A DNA stretch of 64,000 bases. It comes from Aricia agestis. Its lineage: Eukaryota > Arthropoda > Insecta > Lepidoptera > Lycaenidae. Under the pieces are notes generated by a model. It was not told where the DNA came from, searched no databases, and was given only the letters and a program-made list of their open reading frames with translations. Both the position numbers and the translations under genes were made by a program. Location of the stretch: the NCBI RefSeq assembly GCF_905147365.1, contig NC_056413.1, positions 2,000,501 through 2,064,500 of the forward strand, read 5' to 3'. Below, in pieces: positions 38,501 through 50,500 of the stretch (positions within the stretch are counted from its first letter, which is position 1; each line of letters starts with the position of its first letter).

Positions 38501-41500
38501 CCTTTCTTAGCGGATGCCTCCGTCATAACATCTACCTGCATGCAAAATTTCACCCCGATCCATCCAGTGGTTTGGGCTGTGCGTTGATAGATACCCATGT
38601 CGCTGCGCATGTGCAAGAGAAACGAAACGAATACGAATACTTACTATTTACTGTAATATTAGTTTTACTTTGATATTTATCTTACTAAGTATAGGATTAA
38701 CTACCTAGTACAGTAATTTAAACACTATGTACGTATCGTTTAATTCTTCAAATCTACAAATCAGAAATCATATTTTGTATTACGATTTGTATGGATATGT
38801 TATCTATAGTTTATCTTCCCATTTATTGTATATTTTGTCTACATCTGCCCCTTTACTGAGTGCATTGTTTTAATTATTATATTGTAGTAATTTGTAGTTA
38901 ACGTTGTTGGTACCACAGTCAATAAGATTGATTTGTAATACTCTTTTAAGGAATATGTACTTTGGTTACTGTTTGTTGACTATAATAAATAAAATAAAAA
39001 AAATGACAGTCAGTCACCTTTGAGTTTTTGTCAGTCAGTCACTTTTGTACCACAAAACTGTGACTTTACGGAAATTTGTGCTTTATCAGTAATTATAAAT
39101 CGTCGCTGCATCCTCGATACTTTATAATTAACATGGTTGTCTGCCCCTAGCTTCCGGCATCGAACACTTTTCAGAGCTTCCTGAAAAAATAATATAGGAT
39201 GGCGCGGCGATGCCGCCATTAAAAATATATATATATAAAAAAACTGCCTTCAAGATTATTAACATGCAGAATAACGACGCGAGTCCTCACAAAGCTCGGC
39301 TTTTAGCTATTGTTTAGCTAGGTACAAATTGTTTTATTTAAAATACTCCTTTTTATTAAGAATCGTGGGAGAGTCATGCTCCGGCACGGATGGGCCGGCT
39401 CGACAAGAGAAATACCACGTTCTCACAGAAAACCGGCAAGAAACAGCGCTAGCACTGTGTTTCGCCGAATGAGTGAGTTTACCAGAGGCCCAATCCCCTA
39501 CCCTATTCCCTTCCGTACCCTCCCCTATTCTCTTCCCATCCCTACCCTCCCCTATAACCCTATTCCCTCTTAAAAGGCCGGCAACGCACCTGCAGCTCTT
39601 CTGATGCTGCGAGTGTCCATGAGCGACGGAAGTTGCTTTCCATCAGGTGACATGTTTGCTAGTTTGCCCCCTTATTTCATTAAAAAAAAAGTGTATAGCT
39701 TTGTCCACATTGCGCCTTTTTCTGTTCGTCAAGGGCATGCGTTATAGCGCAGTCAACAGCGAACGTGAGGCATGCCCGCGACGCATACCCTCTGACCGTA
39801 TCCAAAAAACAAGCGTTGCGTTCGTTGACGCATACAATTATTGAATGCGCCAAAATGAAAGTTGAATGAAAGAAGATGACGAAAATTGAAGACGAAAGCG
39901 CATAGTAATAATAATAATAATAATAAATTCTTTATTGACTTAATCGCTACAACAATCCTATGAAGACTCTGACACCTAAACTAGGCTAACGCCCGTATCT
40001 CAGGAGTCAGCGGCTTCTCCCAATTTTTAAACAAAAAATAAAGAAGTTAAAAACATATCACTAAAATAAGTAAGTATATAATAAATATAGGATTTATATA
40101 TTATAATACATTAATAAATAAATAAATAAATATAGATGTTCAAAAAATAAATAATACTATTAAGTTCACAAAATACATTATGATATGAAAATAAATAGTG
40201 TGGACATAGCTTATCTATGTTTACACTAAGGCGATTTTTTTAATTTTTATAGTATGATCCTGGGGCTGATTAATGAATATATTGATTTCTGCAAAATTAA
40301 CACTTGTTGTATCATAATATACAAACATTTACTAGTAGGCCACATTTAGTTGCACATGAAAAGTTTTTTTTTTATTTCATTCGTTCACCGTCCAAAAATT
40401 TATTCCATCAGCTTGATTTCATAAATAAATATAGGAATTTCTGTTTCATATTTGATGATAGACACAGGAAGACCGTTATGATTTCAACAAAATCCTTTGA
40501 CCGTATGTACAAACATGGCTTTATTTCATACATAATATTTGTTTAATGAACTTCAGTGAAAAGAATTTTCAAATACAAAAAAATGTTAGAGCACGTTAAA
40601 ATCACATTTTATTTTCTTAAATGTAATAATGCTGATAACAAGGAATGCGCGAATCCTTGTTATCAGCATTAGAGTGAGAGATGTAAGAGATGATTTGATT
40701 CGAACGAAAGCTGTAGGTCTACTACCAAACTGTTATGATGACTCAAACAATCGGACGAGAATACCGCGTCCTGCTCTCACAACGTCATTTCACGTGTGTG
40801 TAGAGTAGGACGCGGTATTCTTGTACGATTGTTTGAGTCTCAAAACAGTTTCGTGGTACGGGCTTAGGATTGGACCGAACCTTTCGACGCATTCTCTTGT
40901 AATGAAAGTTCTGAACAAAACACCAACATTAATTTCTAATACAACCAACTTTTTGTAGTGAATCCCTTTCTTTTATTTTTTCAGCACGTTCTTAATAATA
41001 CTGCGCATTCGAATATTACAAATGCTAAAGTGTGTGGAAAATGTGCGGTTCCTGCCTGATATACGAATTTAGGCGCAACGGAGTTGCGAGCGTCATTTAG
41101 CTTATAATAAAAATAATAGGTCAAGCCGTTACAATATTAATCGGCAATTCACAACAAATTAATATTTAACAGAATTTAATTAAGGCTCTGTAAATAGAAG
41201 GCGAAATGAAAATAACGGCACAGGTGTTCGGCTCGGAGTACCTAACGGTGATGACGTCATTATAGGCTAATGGAAAACTCTTAGAAATTTAATACTGAAA
41301 CAAGGTCAAATATTTAAGGTTGGAGGTCATTTAGATAAAATTTAAGTATGCCGTATGCGAAATGCGAATATTCTGTTATATTTCGTAGCAATATCGTAGC
41401 CGTGCTACGCCTTGTAGCACGGCTATGCCTTGTAGCAGTGCTACGCCTTGTAGCAGTGCTACGCCTTGTAGCAGTGCTACGCCTTGTAGCAGTGCTACGC

Positions 41501-44500
41501 CTTGTAGCAGTGCTACGCCTTGTAGCAGTGCTACGCCTTGTAGCACGGCTACGCCATGTAGCAGTGCTACGCCTTGTAGCAGTGCTACGCCTTGTAGCAG
41601 TGCTACGCCTTGTAGCAGTGCTACGCCTTGTAGCAGTGCTACGCCTTGTAGCAGTGCTACGCCTTAGTGCTACGTCTTGTAGCAGTGCTACGCCTTGTAG
41701 CAGTGCTACGCCTTGTAGCAGTGCTACGCCTTGTAGCAGTGCTACGCCTCGTAGCACTGCTACGCCTCGTAGCAGTGTTACGTCTTATGAAAACGAAATG
41801 CAACGCTGTATGCCACGTACCTGGCGTAGCGCATTGTTCGCATTAACTTCAAAGTTCAACATCATTAGCTGGCGCTACGTGTTACAGTATAAGCTTCATG
41901 ATGTAATTATGTTTGAAACGTAGTGAATACTTTGCACTTTCACAGTCATATAAAATATAAACTATCATTATTATGATTGTGAAGCTAAAATACGAATAAT
42001 GAGAGTGACATAATTAAATCCTATATTATATTAAACAAGGGCTTTTTTGACCAACTTTAATGAGTTGACATCTATATTACACTGTAGATTTTTATTCGTA
42101 TGTTCAAGGATAATTCCGTCATTCACAGACCAATTTTCAATTTTCTTTTTTTTTATTATAGTTTCATTGTTGCAGTTGGTCCGACGCTGCTCGCCAAGTA
42201 TCCAGTAGTGATCTTCATCCATGGGGAGTCGTTTGAGTGGAACTCGGGAAATGTGTACGACGGCGCCGTGCTGGCGAGCTACGCTGGGCTCGTCGTCATC
42301 ACCATCAACTATAGACTGGGGATACTAGGTGAGTAAGAGTTTTAAAATATTGTTAGAATAAACTGTAAGACAAGGCAAACTTTTAACATAAAATAGTGAG
42401 ACATAACAAACAATTTACATAAAATTGTGGGATAAAGCATAAAGCTAGCTATAATTGACACGGTTTTATTTTTAACGGTTTTTTTTTTATTTTAAATTTA
42501 TATTTAACACGGTTAAATATAAATTGTCATACAACATCGCGGACGAAGCAATAATTCATTTAAATATTACCATAAGACGAGCCAAAAAAATGAGTTTTAT
42601 ATCATGAGACGTGGTATAAGACTCATTTTTTTTGGCTCGTCTCATAATCATAATACTCGCAACGTCTCATAATACTCGAAAACATACGTTACAAGATGAC
42701 GATATACTCGATAATCCTGATTTTGGCCAAAAAAACCCTGTGGAGCTGCATCAGTTACTATTATAGTCGCAGGTCATAATTTTATATTGATAAACCTAAA
42801 CATCTAAAGCGACGACAATTTCACAGAATACTTTAAAATTCATACTCTTCATAATTAATAACACTATCATAAAACACCAAGTAGAAAATTAATATTTCAA
42901 CAATGCTTTTTGCATACTTTAAAAAGTCATTGTAACGGATTCGCGTCGTTATCACAATGGAGTAGAGTTGAAAATTCAAAAGATATTCAAAGCAACAAGA
43001 AAATGTTTAATTAACTAAAATGAAACGTGACGAAGCTGCGCATAATTAGATTGCTGCTTGAATACAAGCGCTTCTTGTATTTTTTGTCACGAAATATGAA
43101 AACTGCTATATAATGTACGTTCTTCTTTTTTTTAGTTTTATCATTTTTTTTCTTTCTTTATCATGTCTTGTGGTGTAAGAGTCAAAAAAGAGGAATAAAC
43201 GTTTATTCTTATAATAAGAATAAACGTTTATTCCTCTTTGGCTGGATGGCTTAATGGCTAAAAAAGATCTAGTATACCCAGCGGAACCGGTAAAAGATAT
43301 TTTGTCATATACAATACTAGCTGTCCTACGAAACGTTGTTTTGCCATATAATAATTTTTTTCTGATTTTCTTTTCTATAGACCTCACGGAGCCCGAGACC
43401 TTTCCAACGAATGCAAAACCGTGGAAATCGGTCTGGCGTTCTAGAGTTATAGCGTCAGGAAGGAAAACCCGACTTACTTTTATATATTAGATTACTATTT
43501 AGAACACAAAAATAATGTTGGTTGATTCTCATTGATCTACTTGATGAGCATACAAAATTTTATTATCATCGGTCCAGCCATTTCGGTGGAATTTGGCAAC
43601 TAGAACCACGATAAAAGACTTCCATCCATTAAGTTTTAGTTTAAAGTTAATAGCGTAATGTTACGGTACGTAGCGTGACGTATATTTTTATAGTGATGCT
43701 ATAAAAGCTATGACCTTACTCAATAAATGGGGCACACGACTTATAAAAACAAACCTTTACCATCAACTAGTTCACGAAAACTAAATGAAGACGTGAAAGG
43801 AAACCACATTACTAACATTTATAACATACTAACATTATCTAATTTTTCCCTTATAATTCGAACAAACCTTGTAACTTATTTACTTCATCATCTATTTTTT
43901 GAACCGCACCAACTGTATTAGGTACCTGATAGGATATCTATCTATTTATTGACTGTGTTTCGTGTTTGTGTTTCATGCTTAATTTTAATAAGAGAAATAA
44001 AATGTAGCACAGATTCTTTTAAAAGTCTGAATCGGCGCTGAAAATCTTTTTTATAATGATCAGGCCTCGATCTGATGATTTTTTCTTTTCTTTCTAAAGG
44101 ATTCATTCCATCCATATATTCGTTTATTATGGCCTCTTCTTTAATTGTTAGATCATCAATTTCATCGAAAATATCCTTAGTTATTAATAAACGTAAATTG
44201 AAACCTCAAGCCAAATACCAGTTACCAATGTCAACGTAGACTATCTGTCAAATAGCGGTTATTTGGTGGTTCACGCGACGGATAGTTTTATTCCTCAGTT
44301 AACGGAGTTATTCGCCGGTTAAGTCCTATCTGACGATTGTAAAAATCAATATCTTGCTATCTGTCGAATAAATACCATATTCTGTCTGTTTATCAGAGGA
44401 TTGAAAAATCGGCCCTAAGTATAAAAAAATGTTAATGAGCGTATCTCGCCAATAAACTTTGGTTTGGCGAGGTTTAAAATGTATTAGTTTTAGAGTTTTT

Positions 44501-47500
44501 GAAATGAATAAATATATTTTAAAAAATCTGGCTAATGTATGCATAAAATCCATAAAATCCACAATTTTTTATTTGAAATCATTTTTCCGGTCCAAAAGCC
44601 TCCCTTTATGCAAAAACCGGCAATTTTTTTATTGTTACTTACCTGGTACTTCCAGTCATGTCTTCAGTCTGTTCTTCAAATATTATATCACATAGAAACC
44701 GTACATTCGGCGTTTTTTTCCAAGATTTTAATATCTCTTTATCCATCTAAGTCTATTTTGCGATTTTATTAGTTTGGTATGTTAATATAATAGATATCTT
44801 AATAACATTATTGTAACTTATATAATAAAGACTTCTAGCAAAATAAATTCCTTACAAAATACAAATTCATTAGTATTACATAGAGAAAATGAATGCCTTA
44901 GTTATGATAAACTTATACAATCAGCAGATCTATCAATAACATAAGCAAATATTTGAACCCCGAGTCAATACGAATCAATTTTCCCTCAATATAAGTATTT
45001 ATTCATCCGAAAAACATCATGATATCGGTACGTATATAATTTATTACTTTGTGGCAAAACGTTATCCATCAAACGATGTTGAAATAATTGATTTGTTTAT
45101 TGTACTCTAGTATTAACTAGGAATAAGTTTTCTGTTTATTTTTTGCTTTACCGACGGGATGAAATTTAAAAATTATAAATTAGAATGGTAAGCATTGTGA
45201 TCATCACCATTAATTCTATAGACTTCTGAAATTTTCACAGATTGTGTATATCTATTGCCGCTCTAACAACAAATAATAAAAACGTAATAAAATTAATATC
45301 TAATGAGGGGATCCCATACAACAAATGTATTTTTTTTTTTGGCTTTTTTTGCTCGTTATATTGATAACGAGCATGGAAACAGGTAGGCACTTTGAAATTG
45401 AAAAACATTGAAATTTTCAGAAATGCCTCAATTATAATTATGTGCACTTTAATAATTAAAATAAAATAAAAATTTAAGGGGGGTTCCCATACAAACACAA
45501 TTTTCAGCCTATTTTTGCTCTATAACGGTACGGAACCCTTCGTGCGCGAGTCCGACTCGCACTTGGCCGATTATTACTAGAAAATAAAACATGGTCCGTT
45601 TTGGCTAGTTTTAGTCTTGAAATATTCGTGGAAGACCAGTATTAGAAAGGAAGTAACACAAAGTTTACCAGTAGCCCTAGCACGGTGACCAGTGGAAATG
45701 CGAAAGTATAGACAAACTGTGGAGATATGGTGGAGATAACTTAAGAAGTCGTTCCAAACTTTTTTCGTTCCGAAAAATTCAATTAAAATGCCACTTTATG
45801 ACAGACTATAGTCACAAACTGTGGAGATAAACTTTAGGTGCCGTTCCGATCTTTTTTCGTTCCGAAAAATTCTATTAAAATGTCACTTTATGACATACTA
45901 TAGTCCTTAAAATCAAAACAACATCCTATTTATGACATATACTATAGTCTGTCATAAAGTGGCATTTTAATTGAATTTTTGTCGGTCGCGATTAGCCGCG
46001 GTAAAGATCGGAACGGCACCTTAAGTTTAGGTCCACAGTTTGTCTTATACTTTCGCATTTCTACTGGTTACCGTGCTAGCACTACTGGTCATCTAGTACC
46101 ACAATAATAAATAATTTAACGTATTTTATGACAATGGCTTCGTAGCTCTATGATTGGTTTTGGGCCTAATATTACGTGGATACTGCGGCAACGGATATTA
46201 ATCCATTTAGCGGTCACCGTACCGATTACGTTATAAGCTATTAGAGCAAATAAAGCGTAGAGCTTAATTACATTATATCGATCGTAATAGCCTATTTACT
46301 GATATTATATTGTTCGTAATACCAGAATTTGGTTTACTCAAAGAGATAACAGCGAAATATAATCATAGCTGAAAGAAGGCGAATTTATCTAAAGCAGGGT
46401 TCCTCAAATTGGGTACTCGAACCCCTAGGGGTTCACCATGCGACGGCAAGGGGTTCGTGACAAAATTTACATAATAGTAGCTTGATAACTGGCTGGAAAA
46501 GATGGCTGGATTCGTAACCAGTTTGCGGTCACGAACGAGAACATAATTTCTAGTTTGAGTATCAAGCAACAGGAGTTCCTATTAGAAATGTCCGTAGAAC
46601 CCTTAAAGCAGATTTCAAAAGGATGTCTTTGATATATTTTTGGGCAGCTAGACAGGTAGAGTACTTCAAACAATCACAATCACGCAAAGCGATGAATTTC
46701 CTTTTTCCCTTTGCTACAACATACTTATGTCAGAGTTGGTTTTCACACTTGGTCATGATAAAAACTAAATACAGAAATCGACTTGATACCGAGTGAGAAT
46801 TAAGATTAAAATTTTCTAACATTAATTCCATTTGCGACAAGAAACAAGCACAACCATCACATTAATATTAGAAAGACATTTCTTTTGATACTTTATGTTA
46901 CCTTTTATTCAAATAAAAACCTTTCATTAGTTAGTAAAGGGTTCGCTGTCACCTGGAAATTTTAACAGGGGTTCGTGGAGCCGAAAGTTTGAGAACTCTG
47001 TTTGTTAAACCCTGATCTAAAGGATTCAGGACACAAAAAGAAAAACAGAATCATAGATTTATCACGAGATTTAAGTACAATGTAGTAGTTAAAAAAAGCA
47101 GACCAATTATAATTATATTATAGCCCGACTATGTAAAATACAATGTAACAAGACATACCAATTCGTGCAAATGTTTATTTATATCTCGTCTGTTGAAATA
47201 GAAAGTAGATTATAATGAAGGAGAAATAGAATGGTCACAGGTTTTTAGGGGAGGGGGCCAGGCCCCCCTCATTGTTTATTTCCAAACCAACTAGCAACAG
47301 ACTAGTTATAGCCACGATTAAACTACCATGGTCTTAACCAAACCAGTAGCTTAGACCCTTTTGAAAAAAAAAAATTGTCACAGGAATGTAAATTAATAAT
47401 CGACCAAGTGCGAGTCGGACTCGCGCACGAAGGATTTCGTACTATAATAGAGCAAAATTGGGCCAAATTTTATGTTTCTGTATGGGAGCCACCCTTAATT

Positions 47501-50500
47501 TAATATTTTATTTTAATATTATTAATAAATATTAAAGAGCACATAAAACTAAGAATTGTGTGAAAAATTCAAGTACCTACCTGTTGCCATTATTGATATA
47601 GAACAAAAAGGCCAAAAAATCACGTTTGTTGTATGGGAGCTAGCCCCCTTAAATACTAATTTTATTTTGTTTTAGTATTTATTTTTATAGCGGCAACATA
47701 TACACAACCTGTGAATATTTCAATTATCTAGCTATTACCGTTCTGGAGTTATAGTCTGGTGACATACAGACGGACAGACGGACAGGCGGATAGACAGACA
47801 GACGGACAGACGGACAGACGGACAGACGGACAGACGGACAGACGGACAGACGGACAGACGGACAGACGGACAGACGGACAGACGGACAGACGGACAGACG
47901 GACAGACGGACAGATGGACAGACGGACAGACAGACAGACAGACAACGAAGTCTTAGTAATAGGGTTCCGTTTTTACCCTTTGGGTGCGGAACCCTAAAAA
48001 GTAAACTCAGTAAACAGACAAAAAATACAAGAGTAGTTGATACCTACATCGCTAGTATGATCCTAGCCTTATATGTGGCCCAAATATTTTCTATTTTTCC
48101 ATTACGTAGCTCTATTTCAATAAACCACGTTCTACGAATACAAATTCGCAGCGGCCTATTGAATTTCTTTATTAAATTATTATAGAATAACTAATTTTAC
48201 AACTCGGATACGCTAGGAATATCTTATGAAGCTTTATGTTTACTGAGAAAACATATTAAAATAATAAATATGGTTTTTCGATAGGTTTTAGGAAAATATT
48301 GAGGAATGTTTGGTCAAGGATTCGTGCTGCGCCGTTTAAAATAATATTTCGGTATTTTCATAGGCTAGGCTTTAAAAATGTAGCCTGAAAAAATATGCCC
48401 AAATTTTAGGCTAAGCTTTTTGATAATAAAACTTTGATTGAATAAACTTTTCGTTACGTATACATTTTAAGTGACAGTCACAGAAAAAACGGGGATAATA
48501 TGTATAAAATACCGTTTATACGCTTTAAGGTACGTGTATATTATTTGGGGATCAGAGGTGGCTGCATTTCCAATACATAATATCGGTCTTAGAAACTGTA
48601 TGGATGATACGGCCCACTTTGCTGCGGTTTGACATTATGTGTGGTATATTCTAAATTCTAAAGAAAATATTGTATAATTTATTTATTAAAGAAAATATTG
48701 TATAATCAATTTGATTCTTAATATTTTTTATCTGGATAGTTCTACTTATTAACCTATCACGAGTTCAGGAACCCGACGGAAAAAGTCACGTAAAAACTAA
48801 CATGAGACGGCACTGGTAAATAAAAGAAAAAGTGGAAATTAATTCAACATCTTTGTTGCAGGATTCCTCAACGCCAACCCCATACCGCACCTCAAAGCCA
48901 GAGTAGCCAACTATGGGTTAATGGACCAGATTGCTGCATTACACTGGGTGCAACAGAACATCGCTCTGTTTGGCGGAGACCCGGGCAATGTGACAATGTT
49001 GGGTCACGGTTCCGGAGCTGCCTGTATAAACTTTCTTATGATCTCCCCCACTGTTATGCCTGGTGAGTATAGAACGCACACATCAGATTCCCTCTTAAAA
49101 TTTCGATAACCTGCAGCTCTTCTGATGTTGCGAGTGTCCATGGGCAAGGGTAGTTGCTTTACATCTGGTGACTAGTTTGCTAGTTTCCCGTTGGTTGGTG
49201 GTTTTGGCCCCCTTATTTTATATTTAAAAAAAACATTGTGACGGAACGCAGCGGATTGTATTTTAAATACAAGTTTTATGATTCTGTATTGCGATGATAA
49301 CATTTGTATAAAAATGCAGCCCGCCCCACTGCGCGTCGCCATAATGTGTACGAAAATTTGATAAACAATTTTGGTAAAATAGTTGAATGATATTTGAAAT
49401 ACAAAACGCAAGTTTAATATTATTAACATCGGGAAAACTATGCCATGTATAAAGCTGATGTATTAATTTACGAGTACAATGAAATAAGTATAATTATTTT
49501 GATATTATTCATATACGAATAAAACATTTATTATATTATGTGGTTATTAATTTGAATTTGATCTAAATACACATTGAAATGATTTATTTTTGTTAGTTTA
49601 GGATTTATTAGAGTTTGATTAAATCATATCCTATCAGTTAAAATACATAAATCCTATCGTATGAATGACCTTTAAGAAATTCCATTATTAAAATATACTT
49701 CATACTTGTTTTATCATTATAATTATTATTAAACAATTAAAGTGTTATATTCATACATAGCGTATTTTAGGTTTGTTCCATCGGGCGATCCTGCTATCCG
49801 GCTCAGCGCTAAGCTCGTGGGCCCTCGTCGAAGACCCGGTCAGCTATTCCGTCCAGCTCGCACGCGAATCCAACTGCACTCTACCGGATGACATCGTCAA
49901 AGATCACGAACTTATCGTCGATTGCCTCCGAGAGGTGCCACTTTTAGAACTGATGTCAGCAGAAATCAGCACACCCAGCTACCTAACAGCGTTCGGACCG
50001 TCAGTAGATGGAGTCGTGGTTAAGACTGATTATGCGAAGGAGCTCCTCACTTTCTTCATTCCGAACGACCTTCAGGGGTTCACGAGTGTATCTGGAGTCA
50101 ATAACATTAAAGCAGATAAACGAAACGGAGATAGGATATTCGGAATAAGAGGGGGACAGAATAAATACGATCTCCTATTTGGAGTTGTCACGAGTGAGGC
50201 CCTTTGGAAGTTCTCGGCTCAAGATATACAAAACGGTTTCGAGGGCGAGCGAAGGGATAAAATTATAAGGTAAAGGTTTGAATAAGTTGAATGAGTGTGT
50301 AAACGAGTAAATAACTTTAGAAGAGGTAGTTAATAGTTTACTTGCAGGTGCAATTAGACGATTAGACGACCTCTGTGGCTCAATAATTAATTGGTTGAGT
50401 GTGTGGCAGCTCAAGCCGGGGGTCGCGGGTTCGAATCCCGCCGACAGAACAAAAAGTTTTCAATGTTCCCGGGTCTGGATGTGTATTAAATAATATCTGT

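Noticed and set aside
41395..41790. CRISPR-like array
   Set aside because: Units are contiguous without spacers, and the genome is eukaryotic.
41348..41923. 191-residue protein and its minus-strand partner
   Set aside because: Open frames come from an 18-bp tandem repeat and exist in several frames on both strands.
47724..47956. open frames on both strands
   Set aside because: Produced by the 8-bp microsatellite.
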